Assembly: GCA_016721875.1 (NCBI GenBank)
Contig: JADKHG010000012.1
Span: forward strand, 62,001 to 126,000
DNA from: Sphingomonadales bacterium
GTDB lineage: Bacteria > Pseudomonadota > Alphaproteobacteria > Sphingomonadales > Sphingomonadaceae
DNA length: 64,000 nt
Direction of reading: 5' to 3'
Shown here one piece after another: positions 29,039-38,853 of the stretch. The notes below the pieces were generated by a model that saw only the letters and a list, made by a program, of their open reading frames with translations, was not told the origin of the DNA and searched no databases. Position 1 is the stretch's first letter, and each line of letters starts with the position of its first letter. The translations under genes and the position numbers were made by a program.

Positions 29039-30214
29039 CACTGTTTCCGCGTCAATTCACGCATGGCATCGTCCAGCCCTTCAAGCGTCAGCGGGTACAT
29101 GCGGTCGTTCATCAGTTCCTTGATGATCTTGGTGGATTGCGAATAGCCCCAATGTGCCTCGGCGTGGGATTGAGCCAGATAGAGGCCGGGTAGGTGTTGG
29201 TCATGCGTTGCATCCAGACTGCGCCCGATTCTTCATTGAAATGCTCAACCGATCCGCCGGGATGGCTGATTTCATAGGGGCTCATTGCGGCATCGCCGAC
29301 AAAGATCAGCTTATAATCATGCGGGAATTTGTGCATCAATTCCCAAGTCGGGGTGCGCTCGGCGAAGCGGCGACGGTTGTCCTTCCAAACGCCTTCATAA
29401 ACGCAATTGTGGAAGTAGAAGAATTCGAGGTTTTTGAATTCGGCGGTGGCCGCGCTGAACAATTCCTCACACAGTTTTATGAACGGGTCCATTGATCCAC
29501 CAACGTCCAGGCACAACAACACCTTGATGGCGTTGCGCCGTTCCGGTCGCATCTGGATGTCGAGCCAGCCTTGCCGCGCGGTTCCCTTGATCGTGCCATC
29601 AATATCCAGCTCTTCCGCTGCTCCGTCGCGGGCAAAGCGACGCAGGCGACGCAGCGCGATCTTGATGTTGCGGGTGCCGAGTTCCTGGTGTTATCGAGAT
29701 TGGCGAACTCGCGCTTTTCCCAAACCTTCAGCGCGCGTTTATGTTTGGATTCGCCACCGATCCGCACACCTTCAGGGTTGTAACCGTTGTTGCCGAATGG
29801 AGAAGTGCCGCCGGTGCCTATCCATTTATTGCCGCCCTCATGGCGCTTTTGCTGTTCCTCGAGCCGCTTTTTCAGTGTTTCCATGATCTCGTCCCATGAT
29901 CCAAGGGACTCAATCTTTTCCATTTCTTCCGGCGTCAGGAACTTCTCGGCAATGGCTTTCAACCAGTCCGACGGGATTTCATTTTCCTTGGTGCCATATT
30001 CGCTGAATAGGCCTTTGAAGACTTTGTTGAACACCTGATCGAACCGGTCAAGCAGGGCTTCATCTTTCACCAGAACAGCACGCGACAGATAATAAAATTG
30101 TTCGGGCTGCTGCTCTATCACTTCGGCATCGAGAGCCTCCAGCAACGCCAGATGCTCCTTCAGCGACGCCGGTATGCCCGCAGCACGCAACTCATCCATG
30201 AAATTGAAAAACAT
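29038..30214 (-). CDS. VWA domain protein, CoxE-like, with two missing bases
   Basis: The protein begins MFFNFMDELRAAGIPASLKE and has a CoxE-like helical N-terminal region. A charged linker containing GNKWIGTGGTSPFG follows, then a von Willebrand A domain with metal site LCLDVGGSMDPF and FVGDAAMSP. Two single-base gaps split it. One is in AGGAACTC at 29684-29685, where adding one base yields NLDNTRELGTRNI. The other is near 29160-29163, where adding one base yields NPTPEAHWGYSQSTKI. Correction gives 392 residues ending DAMRELTRKQ, with the stop overlapping the cyclase start. CoxE-type proteins work with MoxR ATPases such as the one at 32613-33458. The DVGGS replaces the usual DxSxS in the metal site. 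Confidence 0.82.
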
Positions 30215-30363
30215 TCAGCTTTCCCAGCATTATTTAACTGCCTGATTAACCGAACTTGGTGCGGTCGACAAGCAATCGAACGTTCAGCGGTTCGATTTAT
30301 CATTAACGCGGCGATAACCATTCAAAGCTAGGCTATGGTCCAAACTTATAGGGTCGCACTCTT

Positions 30364-31752
30364 ATGGATATGACGCCGATACAATCGGGACGCTGGATTG
30401 AAGACACTGCGAAAATTTGCGGTGAAGTTACTGTTGGCTGCGCCGAGGCAGGCGGAACGATCAGTGCGGCACTCGATGCTGCCGATCAACTGCAGCGCGA
30501 TCATAGCGAACTTGAAGCGATCAGCGAAAAGTTGGCGATTGAAATCGAAAACGTTGCCCATGCTACCGCCGATGCTCGAAAACTGTCCGATACCGCACGC
30601 GATCGACTGGAAGCGGGCAGCCTGACAATCGTGGATTCGATGAACGGTTTTTCCGACATGGTGGAGCTCATCAATCGACTTGGAACGCATATTGCGGGCT
30701 TTGCTGCTGCGATGGAACAGGTAAGGCGCGCGAGTCAGGCCATTGACCAAATCGCGCGTACAACCAATATGCTGGCGCTCAACGCTGAGATCGAAGCACA
30801 AAAGGCAGGTGAGGCTGGCAAGACATTTTCGGTTGTTGCTGCCGAGGTCAAAAAGCTGGCCCTCGATTCACGTGCAGCGGCAGTGGAGATCACGGGCACA
30901 GTCAATTCACTTTCGACCGAGGCTAGCAAGCTTGCCGGCGAAATTGGCAGCGGCATCGAAAAGAGCGGCAATGCGCGCGCGCAATTTGGCAGTCTGGAAG
31001 CACTGGTGGGCGGGGTTACCGATCTGGTTTCAAAGGTTGACGATCACAATGCGGCAATCGCCACCAACGCCGCCAAACTTTACGACGGTCTGGAAGCATC
31101 AAGGACAGTGCGTCAGGATGTGTCAGCATCCAATGCTCAGGTCCAGAATCAATTGTCTGGGGCGCAGCGCGAAATAGACGGCCTCGAAATGCAAGCCAAC
31201 CGCATGTTCGACAAGTTGGTACACAGCGGATTGTCGCATCAAGATATGCCCTTTGTCGAATTGGCGATCGAACAAGCGCGAAATTTCGAACGGCTGACCG
31301 AGGCGGCACTGAATGAGGGCGCTCTTTCTCTAGAGTCGTTGTTCGATGCACAACTGGTCGAGATCGAAGGCAGCAATCCTGCGCGTTTCAGGACGAAACT
31401 ATCAGCCTGGGCAGATGCGCACTGGCGACCTGAATATGATCGGGCCAAGCAGTTGGCACCGGAAATATTGACGGTTGTTTGCACAAGCTCGACGGGATTT
31501 CTTCCAACCCACATGTCAGAATTTTCGCGCCAACCTACCGGCGATGTCGCGCATGACACCCGCTATTGCCGCAACGGCCGGGTCTTTTTCGAAGGCGTCG
31601 ATGTTATCGCAAAGGCGAGCGAGCAGGACTATACAATGGCGGTCTATCGACACTCTGGCGCGAACAGCAATGCCGTTGTCCGCAACGTCTATGTCCCGCT
31701 ACGCTTCAATGGCCGTCGCTGGGGCGATCTGGAAATCGCCTATATCCTATGA
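30364..31752 (+). CDS. Soluble methyl-accepting chemotaxis-type signalling protein
   Basis: A 462-residue protein with no membrane segment. The first 280 residues are coiled coil and include the receptor hairpin-tip consensus, seen as LNAEIEAQKAGEAGKTFSVV followed by AAEVKKLA. This matches the MCP signalling tip in which glutamates and AGE...FxVVA are conserved. The C-terminal 150 residues form a distinct folded domain (PEILTVVCTSSTGFLPTHMS, CRNGRVFFEGVD) that may sense a ligand or redox state; I do not recognise it with confidence. No CheA, CheW or flagellar gene is nearby. The ribosome-binding site is poor, and a second ATG two codons later is possible. Its stop overlaps DUF817 on the opposite strand. 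Confidence 0.78.
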   Translation: MDMTPIQSGRWIEDTAKICGEVTVGCAEAGGTISAALDAADQLQRDHSELEAISEKLAIEIENVAHATADARKLSDTARDRLEAGSLTIVDSMNGFSDMVELINRLGTHIAGFAAAMEQVRRASQAIDQIARTTNMLALNAEIEAQKAGEAGKTFSVVAAEVKKLALDSRAAAVEITGTVNSLSTEASKLAGEIGSGIEKSGNARAQFGSLEALVGGVTDLVSKVDDHNAAIATNAAKLYDGLEASRTVRQDVSASNAQVQNQLSGAQREIDGLEMQANRMFDKLVHSGLSHQDMPFVELAIEQARNFERLTEAALNEGALSLESLFDAQLVEIEGSNPARFRTKLSAWADAHWRPEYDRAKQLAPEILTVVCTSSTGFLPTHMSEFSRQPTGDVAHDTRYCRNGRVFFEGVDVIAKASEQDYTMAVYRHSGANSNAVVRNVYVPLRFNGRRWGDLEIAYIL

Positions 31753-32606
31753 TCATTGGGCCGTTGCGGTTTGTGAACAGCAGCAACGAGGACGAATGAA
31801 ATGTACATAAGCAAGTACCAAGCGCCTAATTTTGAGGTTGATACCATTTGCCATCCCTGCCGTTGTTCGGGGTAGCTCCAAGCGCGAGCAAAAGTTCCGA
31901 TATTCTCGGCAAACCAAATAAAGCCTGCAACCAAAAACCACCCAAAAAGCAAGGGCATCCAGCGCTGCTCCCGCCAGACTGTAAAATGCACGCGCGTTTT
32001 CAAGAAAAAGAAGAACAACAGCGCAAACAGGACCAAACGCACATCGGGCAGCCAGTGGTGCGCGAAAAAGTTTACATAGATAGCAAAGGCCAAAGCGATG
32101 GCAATTACGGCGTTGGGATAAGCGGTAAAGCGCATTTCGAAAATGCGCCAGATCCGCGCAATATAACTGCCGACTGCGGCATACATGAAGCCTGAGAATA
32201 GCGGCACCTCACCTATACGCAGCAGGCTTAGTTCCGGATAGAGCCACGAACCATGTGCGGTTTTGAACAGTTCCATGACTGTTCCGGTGATGTGGAAAAC
32301 AAGTATGACTTTAGCTTCCTCCAGCGTCTCCAGGCGGAAGAGCAGCATTGCCGCCTGAATGGCCAATGCAGACAGAGTAAGAAAGTCATAGCGCGCCAGT
32401 GCGGCGTCTGGTGGATAGAACAGATGCGTACCCAGCAACAGCGCAAGCATCAACCCGCCATAAAGGCAGGCCCAACCTTGTTTGAAACCGAAAAGCAGAA
32501 ACTCATAGAGCCAGCTGCGCCAGCCCGCTCTTGGTTCAAAGGCCTCAAGTCGCTTTCTGACCGAGGCAAAGCGGGTGGCGTCGATCCGTCCTTCGCCGTC
32601 ACCCAC
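31740..32606 (-). CDS. DUF817 integral membrane protein
   Basis: A 288-residue multi-spanning membrane protein with about eight hydrophobic helices. Recognisable DUF817 segments are FLLFGFKQGWACLYGGLM, FHITGTVMELFKTAHGSW and PLFSGFMYAAVGSYIAR. The function is unknown in general. It lies directly after the MoxR ATPase gene (six bases apart, same strand). It overlaps the convergent MCP-type gene by 13 bases. Confidence 0.88.
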   Translation of the reverse strand: MGDGEGRIDATRFASVRKRLEAFEPRAGWRSWLYEFLLFGFKQGWACLYGGLMLALLLGTHLFYPPDAALARYDFLTLSALAIQAAMLLFRLETLEEAKVILVFHITGTVMELFKTAHGSWLYPELSLLRIGEVPLFSGFMYAAVGSYIARIWRIFEMRFTAYPNAVIAIALAFAIYVNFFAHHWLPDVRLVLFALLFFFFLKTRVHFTVWREQRWMPLLFGWFLVAGFIWFAENIGTFARAWSYPEQRQGWQMVSTSKLGAWYLLMYISFVLVAAVHKPQRPNDHRI

Positions 32607-32612
32607 GCCTAA

Positions 32613-33458
32613 TCAGCCACCCTGACGCCGCGCCATGAAGGCGAGCCGTTCGAAAAGCATCACATCCTGTTCGTTCTTCAACAGCGCGCCATGCAGAGGC
32701 GGGATTGCCTTGGTCGGATCGCGGTTTTGCAAGACATCCAGCGGCATATCCTCGTGCAACAACAGCTTGAGCCAGTCGAGCAATTCGCTGGTGCTGGGTT
32801 TCTTTTTCAGCCCCGGCACTTCACGGATTTCGTAGAAAATATCCATTGCCTTCGACACCAGTATTTTCTGAATGTCGGGAAAATGTACGTCGATGATCGC
32901 TTGCATCGTCTCGCGATCAGGGAATTTGATATAGTGGAAGAAACAGCGGCGCAGGAAGGCGTCCGGCAGTTCTTTTTCGTTGTTCGAGGTGATGACAACA
33001 ATCGGCCGTTCGATGGCTTTGATTGTTTCATGGGTTTCGTAAACGAAGAACTCCATCCGGTCGAGTTCCTGCAACAGGTCATTCGGAAATTCGATGTCGG
33101 CCTTGTCGATTTCGTCGATTAGCAGGACAGGGAGCTTTTCTGAGGTGAAGGCCTCCCACAATTTACCGCGCTTGATGTAATTGCGAATGTCATGGACGCG
33201 TTCGTCGCCCAACTGGCTGTCGCGCAAACGGGCAACGGCGTCATATTCATACAGACCCTGATGCGCTTTGGTCGTTGATTTGATGTTCCATTCGATCAGA
33301 GGCGCGTCCATTGCCTTGGCAATTTCCTGTGCCAGAACGGTTTTGCCGGTGCCCGGTTCTCCCTTGACCAACAACGGCCTACGCAGTTTGACTGCGGCGT
33401 TAACCGCTACCTTCAGATCATCGGTGGCAACATAATTCTGGGTACCATCAAAGCGCAT
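32613..33458 (-). CDS. MoxR family AAA+ ATPase
   Basis: A 281-residue AAA+ ATPase of the MoxR/CoxD type. It has Walker A GEPGTGKTVLAQ (near residue 36), Walker B LLIDEIDKAD and a sensor region (VITSNNEKELPDAFLRRCFF). MoxR proteins act as chaperones that mature metal cofactors or assemble complexes together with VWA proteins. The CoxE-like VWA gene a few kilobases away on the same strand is the plausible partner, although the MCP-type gene and DUF817 now lie between them. Confidence 0.93.
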   Translation of the reverse strand: MRFDGTQNYVATDDLKVAVNAAVKLRRPLLVKGEPGTGKTVLAQEIAKAMDAPLIEWNIKSTTKAHQGLYEYDAVARLRDSQLGDERVHDIRNYIKRGKLWEAFTSEKLPVLLIDEIDKADIEFPNDLLQELDRMEFFVYETHETIKAIERPIVVITSNNEKELPDAFLRRCFFHYIKFPDRETMQAIIDVHFPDIQKILVSKAMDIFYEIREVPGLKKKPSTSELLDWLKLLLHEDMPLDVLQNRDPTKAIPPLHGALLKNEQDVMLFERLAFMARRQGG

Positions 33459-33549
33459 CGGCCGTTCCTGTCCGGTTTAATCGTCTGATTAATCCGTTAA
33501 GCGGCGGATGGATTGAATGCAACCCCGGCTGAGGGGATGGCAGTGAAAA

Positions 33550-34245
33550 TCAGCTGTGGCTGGTTACTGCGTGGCGTGCTGCAATGAGCTGCCAGATACC
33601 CTTTTGCTGGGCGAGGACCTGTTCGGCCCCAAAGTTCAAGGCGCGTTCTTGTGAAGTCGTTGCTGCCAATAGCGACGCGAGTGCTGCACAATGGCCCTTT
33701 GAAGGCAGTGTGCAGGATGGAACCTCAACACCAAGCATCAATGCGACCCGTTCAAGCACCGGGCGGGTTTCCAGCCAATCGACGACGAAAGCTGTAACCG
33801 CACCAGCCGCACAGCCGCGTCGGTCAGAAGTGGCGAGCATTTCAAAGCTGCGATGTTGCCCGGCAAGCGTTGCATTGACCTTGTCTTGGTCAAAATGCCG
33901 ACGGATGGGGCCTGCCACCACGGTCAAACGGTTCAGGAACATGCGTTCGGCTGCAAATGCATCGCTCGCTGCGATGATCCAGCCACGCGCATCTTGCTCG
34001 ACAATCCGCGTCGCCGCCTGTTCGATGATGCCCGGGTGACGACCATGCGTAATGGCCATGAAGTGCGCGACGTCAGCGAGCAACGCGGGCAGGCTGTCGC
34101 GTACTTGTTTTCGCAAGTCGGGCATGGTCGAGCAGCGATCAAGGAAAACCCCTAATGGCGCAACAACAGGCGCACTTCCTCGCTCGGCGACGCTGGCCAC
34201 AAAAGCCTCGCCATCAAAGCGATGGGGTGTTGCAATGGCTTCCAT
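33550..34245 (-). CDS. Protein of unknown function, helical
   Basis: A 231-residue, predominantly helical soluble protein (PVVAPLGVFLDRCSTMPDLR, then LADVAHFMAITHGRHPGIIE). It resembles uncharacterised sphingomonad proteins of similar length, but I cannot assign a family. The ATG at 34245 has a good ribosome-binding sequence (CGGAG, seven bases upstream). It is preceded directly by an in-frame nine-codon open frame ending TGA, described separately. Confidence 0.65.
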   Translation of the reverse strand: MEAIATPHRFDGEAFVASVAERGSAPVVAPLGVFLDRCSTMPDLRKQVRDSLPALLADVAHFMAITHGRHPGIIEQAATRIVEQDARGWIIAASDAFAAERMFLNRLTVVAGPIRRHFDQDKVNATLAGQHRSFEMLATSDRRGCAAGAVTAFVVDWLETRPVLERVALMLGVEVPSCTLPSKGHCAALASLLAATTSQERALNFGAEQVLAQQKGIWQLIAARHAVTSHS

Positions 34246-34272
34246 TCAAAACTCCGACAGCAGGCGAACCAT
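34246..34272 (-). promoter_or_regulatory. Possible leader peptide frame before the unknown gene
   Basis: A nine-codon frame, read MVRLLSEF then TGA, lies immediately upstream of the gene at 33550-34245. It has its own AGGAG sequence seven bases before its ATG, and the TGA abuts the next ATG. Half of it lies in the right arm of a 12-base hairpin. This layout would suit translational control, but a stop created by a sequencing error in an N-terminal extension is equally possible because the frame is shared. Confidence 0.3.
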
Positions 34273-34293
34273 AAGGATTCTCCTGCTGTCGGA
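34253..34293 (-). terminator. Probable rpoD terminator hairpin
   Basis: The arms TCCGACAGCAGG (34253-34264) and CCTGCTGTCGGA (34282-34293) pair perfectly over 12 bases around a 17-base loop. On the minus strand, the direction of rpoD transcription, the hairpin is followed by GTTTTG. It lies 36 bases beyond the rpoD stop. The short T-run makes efficiency uncertain. Confidence 0.55.
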
Positions 34294-34328
34294 TTAACGC
34301 AAAGGGGTAAACGACAGGTTTACAGCGC

Positions 34329-36369
34329 CTATTGATCGAGGAAGGAGCGCATTTTCCGACTGCGGCTCGGGTGCTTCAACTTGCGCAGCGCCTTTGCCTC
34401 GATCTGACGGATACGTTCGCGGGTCACGCTAAACTGCTGCCCGACTTCTTCCAGCGTGTGATCCGTGTTCATGCCGATGCCGAAACGCATGCGCAGCACG
34501 CGTTCTTCGCGCGGAGTAAGCGAAGCAAGTACGCGGGTAACGGTTTCTTTCAGGTTCGCCTGAATAGCCGCATCCACTGGGATGATTGCGTTTTTATCTT
34601 CGATGAAGTCACCCAGATGGCTGTCGTCGTCGTCGCCAATTGGCGTTTCAAGACTGATCGGTTCCTTGGCGATTTTCATCACCTTGCGAACCTTTTCGAG
34701 CGGCATCGACAGTCGCTCGGCCATTTCTTCCGGTGTCGGTTCGCGGCCCTGTTCGTGAAGGAACTGACGGCTACAACGCACCAGCTTGTTGATCGTTTCG
34801 ATCATGTGCACCGGAATACGAATGGTGCGCGCCTGATCCGCGATCGAGCGGGTTATTGCCTGACGGATCCACCAGGTCGCATAGGTGCTGAACTTGTAAC
34901 CGCGGCGATATTCGAATTTGTCGACGGCCTTCATCAGGCCGATATTGCCTTCCTGGATCAGGTCGAGAAATTGCAGACCGCGATTGGTGTATTTTTTGGC
35001 GATGGAGATGACGAGGCGCAGGTTCGCCTCAACCAGTTCCTTTTTGGCGATGCGTGCTTCGCGCTCACCCTTTTGCACCATGTTGACGATCCGGCGGAAC
35101 TCTTTCAGGCTCATGCCCGTTGCCCCGGCAATGTCAGAAACCTCGCCGCGAATACGCTCGACCGCTTCAGCCTCAGTTTCGGCAAATTTTGCCCATTTCT
35201 TGTCGAGGCTGGAAACGCTCTCCATCCAGTTTTCGTCAAGCTCATGGTCGACATACCGATCAAGGAAATCCTTGCGTGGAACTTTGTGCCGTTCGGCAAG
35301 TCGCAGCATTTGGCCGCCAAGGGCAGTCAAACGGCGGTTGAACGAATAGAGCTGATCGACCAGATATTCGATCTTGTTCGCGTGAAACTGAACGCTTTCG
35401 ACTTCCCGCAGTCAGGTCTTCGCGCAGTTTCTGATATTTATTCTCGGCATTTTTCGAAAATTCACCGCTGGCGCTCATCGCGATCATGCGGTCATTTTGA
35501 ACTTTCGAAAACTGCTTGAACAGGCTTGCAATCGTCGCGAATTTTTCGAGCGCGCCGGGCTTGAGTGCCTCTTCCATCTGGGCAAGGCTGAGGGTGTTGT
35601 CTTCCTCTTCCTCCTCGACAGGGCGGGCGCGGCGTTCGGTATAATCCTCGTCCTCATCGTCGCTTGCAGCGGCCGGCTCTTCCTCAACATCTTCCTCTTC
35701 TTTGTAGGAAGGACCAGCGGTCTTTTCGCTGATTTCGCCGTCATCCTCTTCCTCACCGTCTTCGGTCAGGCTTTCAGGCGCAGGTTCTTTTGAGAGCATC
35801 GCGTCAAGATCGAGGATTTCGCGCAACTGCATTTCGCCGTTGTTGAGCGCATTCGACCAGTCAATGATCGCGTGGAAGGTGATCGGGCTTTCGCACAGGC
35901 CCAGGATCATCATGTCGCGGCCAGCCTCGATGCGCTTGGCGATGGCGATTTCGCCCTCGCGGCTAAGCAACTCGACCGCACCCATTTCGCGCAGATACAT
36001 GCGCACAGGGTCATCGGTGCGGTCACCGGTGCCGGTTTTTTTGACTGTTGATGTCAGCGAGCGGGGATCGTTTTCGGAAATATGGTCGACGGTTTCAACG
36101 TCTTCCTCTTCCTCGCGTTCCTCACCATCTTCGCCGGCTTCATCCGATTCGACGATCTGAACGCCCATATCGTTGATTGCTGACATCACGTCTTCAATCT
36201 GTTCAGACGACATCTGATCCTGCGGCAGTGCTGCGTTCAACTCGTCATAGGTCAGGTAGCCACGGCGTTTCGCCTTCGCCAGCAGCTTCTTGACCTGCGC
36301 GTCATTGAGATCGATCAGTGGAGCGTCGCCGCCGGTGCTGCCTTCGTCCATGTCGGGTTGTGTTGCCAA
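34329..36369 (-). CDS. rpoD: RNA polymerase primary sigma factor, with one inserted base
   Basis: Sigma-70 directs RNA polymerase to housekeeping promoters. The N-terminal region 1.1 (LAKAKRRGYLTYDELNAALP) and region 1.2 (DDPVRMYLREMGAVELLSRE) lie in one frame. Regions 2 to 4 lie in another: FLDLIQEGNIGLMKAVDKFE, WWIRQAITRSIADQARTIR and VTRERIRQIEAKALRKL. An acidic non-conserved region of about 90 residues separates regions 1.2 and 2. Deleting one base from CCC at 35405-35407 restores LREDLTAEVESVQFHANKIE and a 679-residue protein, normal for alphaproteobacteria. The start is taken as TTG (36369) after GGGGA, giving ATQPDMDEG after the initiator. Stop at 34329. Confidence 0.95.
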
Positions 36370-36391
36370 AATCTTAGTCCCCAATTTCCAT

Positions 36392-38250
36392 TCAACCCAA
36401 ATCGTCGCGCTGTAACAGCGCCGACAGGCGGGCATCAAAAGCCTGTTTTTCTGCTCTCAGCCGCTGTTGCTCCGCGAAACTTTCTTCGGTCAGATCGAAT
36501 CCTGCCGCTTCGGTTGCGCGCTGCAAAGCCGCTTCAAGCTCGGGTCGTTGCTTCATCAACCGGATTGCTTCATCCAGCTGACCAAAGGCATCACCCCTAG
36601 CCATTTCCCCGTTATCAGCGCGTTTACGAACGAACCCGAAGGCTGTTCCATCGCCCTGTAACAAAGCTTGAGCCATATTATACAGATCAGGCCCTAATAT
36701 GGTAAGCAAGGCCGCACTATCAAGTGTTTCTTTGCCGCTATGTAATGCAACTGCGTCAAGCATCGCTGAAAGCAACCGTGCATGGCCAGAATCGCGTGGA
36801 ACACTGTGGCTTAAAACCTCTTGATGTCGCATCAATAGGGCGGGTTCGCTTAGCAAGGCTGTCAATATACCCTGCATCAGCAGATCGGGTCCGCGTGAGC
36901 CGATTGCCTTCGCATCTCCAGTGGGAGGGGCAGGGGCGTTGCTGTTGGGGCGCCATGGACCTTTTCTTTGCGCAGCATTCTGCGGCTGCCGGGTTTTGCG
37001 CGCGAACAGCATATCAAAGCGCTCGGCAAAGGCATCGGCATAGTGTCTGCGGATTTCGGTATCGGCGATATTGGCCAATTGGGTACCCAGCCTTTGCTTC
37101 AAACCCGCGCGGTCTTCGGGCGCAGAGGTAGGTCCGGCCGCCAATTCGGCTTTCCAGATGCGCTCAACGAGCGGCTCTGCCTGATCGAGCAATGCGCCGA
37201 AGGCACGTGCTCCCGACTTTTTGACAAGATCGTCCGGGTCCATACCTTCTGGCAGAGTTACAAATTCCAGACTGTGTCCAGGCTTCAACCCGCCAAGCGC
37301 GCGTTGCGCGGCACGGAACGCCGCTTTTTGTCCGGCACTGTCGCCATCAAAACACAGCAAAGGTTTGGGCACCATTCGCCACAGCATGATGATTTGCTGC
37401 TCGGTCAAGGCGGTCCCGAGCGGAGCGACAGCTTCCGAAACCAGCCTGTGCTAGCGCAATGACATCCATATAGCCTTCGACGACGATGACCCGTCCCGAG
37501 GCGCGCGACGCCGCTGATGCCTTGTCCAGATTGTAGAGCGTACGGCCCTTGTCGAATAAAGGCGTGTCCGGAGAGTTCAAATATTTGGGTTCGCCCGCCC
37601 CCAAAATCCGCCCGCCAAAGGCAATCACGCGGCCCCGCGGATCGCGGATCGGGATCATCAGCCGACCTCGAAAGCGATCATAAGGTTCCTTGTCATCGAC
37701 CGAGATCAGCAGGCCTGCCTCGACCAACTTTTCCTCGCCAAAATGCTTGAGCGCCTCCTTCAGCTTTCCTCGACTGTCTGGCGCATAACCAATGCCGAAT
37801 GCCTTGTTCGTCTCGGGCTTCAGCCCGCGTTTCTCGCAATAGGCCCGCGCTTCAGCACCCTCCAGCCCTTGAAACTGCGTAACAAACCAGTCCTGCGCCG
37901 CCGTCATGACGTCATACAATGTGTTTGCCCGCTCGGCCTTGGCAGCAGCTCGCGGGTCAGCTGCCGGAACCTGCATTCCCGCCGCATCGGCCAATTCCTT
38001 GACCGCATCCATAAAGCCCAGCCCGCGCTGATCAGTCATCCAGCGGATCGCGTCACCGTGCGCGGAACAGCCAAAACAGTGGTAAAGCCCTTTCGTCATT
38101 GACGTAAAAGCTGGGGGTTTTCTCGTTATGAAAAGGACAACAACCCTTAAACTCACGGCCCGCTTTGGTCAGTTTCATGCTGCGCCCGATCAGCGCGGAC
38201 AACGTGGTCCGCGCGCGCAGTTCATCGAGCCATTGGGGGGTGAGTGACAT
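36392..38250 (-). CDS. dnaG: DNA primase, with several missing bases
   Basis: DnaG makes RNA primers for replication. The frame starts MSLTPQWLDELRART, and the zinc domain shows CCPFHNEKTPSFYVND in one frame and YHCFGCSAHGDAI in the next. One A and one T missing at the runs 38084-38086 and 38091-38093 would restore NDEKGFYHCFGC. A further two-base gap near 37436-37438 separates VEGYMDVIALAQAGF from AVAPLGTALTEQQ in the TOPRIM domain. After it come CFDGDSAGQKAA and LEFVTLPEGMDPDDLV. The C-terminal DnaB-binding region ends near 36392. The corrected length is about 620 residues. The gene sits between yqeY and rpoD as in the classical macromolecular-synthesis operon. Confidence 0.93.
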
Positions 38251-38262
38251 TCCCGATCTATG

Positions 38263-38713
38263 TCAGGAAAGCGCCGCCTTCACCAGCCCGCTTGCCTTGC
38301 TCATGTCGAGGCTGGCGGCGTGGCGGGCTTTGAGTTCGGCCATGACGCGGCCCATATCCTTGATTGTGGACGCGCCCAGTTCTGCCTTGATTGTTTCAAT
38401 CGCGGCGCTGGTTTCTTCCTCGCTCATTTGCGCAGGCAGGAATTCCTCGATCACCGCGAGTTCGCCTTTTTCGACATCGGCCAGTTCTGACGTCACCCTG
38501 TTCATACAGCGCAATTGACTCGCGGCGTTGCTTGACCATTTTCTGAAGGACTTCGACCACAATCGCGTCATCATCCGGGGTTTGTGACGCAGTACGCAGT
38601 TCGATATCGCGGTCCTTCAACTTGGCTAGGATCAGGCGGACGGCGGCAAGCTTGTCCTTTTCGCCCGCTTTCATTGCGCTAATTTGGGCAGCCTTGATGG
38701 TATCGCGAATCAT
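38263..38713 (-). CDS. yqeY: GatB/YqeY domain protein, with two missing bases
   Basis: YqeY proteins resemble the tRNA-binding tail of GatB; their role is not established. The N half reads MIRDTIKAAQISAMKAGEKD, then LQKMVKQRRESIALYEQG. The C half reads ELADVEKGELAVIEEFLPAQ in another frame. Adding one G at each of two sites (near 38487 and 38494) gives EQGGRQELADVEKGE, the family consensus, and a 150-residue protein, the usual size. It lies 12 bases upstream of dnaG on the same strand and is divergent from carA. Confidence 0.88.
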
Positions 38714-38853
38714 GTGTCTGTGTCCGTAAATTGGGAAAGACGGCAACTTAGCCACAGTTTTCCGATTTTAATAGATTGACGTTGCACGGGTCCATCTCTA
38801 GGCGCGGTGCCTTAGCGACATCGCCAGAAACTTTTACCAAAAGGACCGCCAAA

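Noticed and set aside
34332..35519. A 395-codon open frame antisense to rpoD
   Set aside because: It mirrors the codon pattern of rpoD, has no recognisable domain, and disappears as a frame once the rpoD indel is corrected.
38776..38804. TTGACG followed by a TCTAGG-like hexamer as a carA promoter
   Set aside because: The second hexamer is poor and the spacing is 15-16 bases; without transcript data this is not better than chance.
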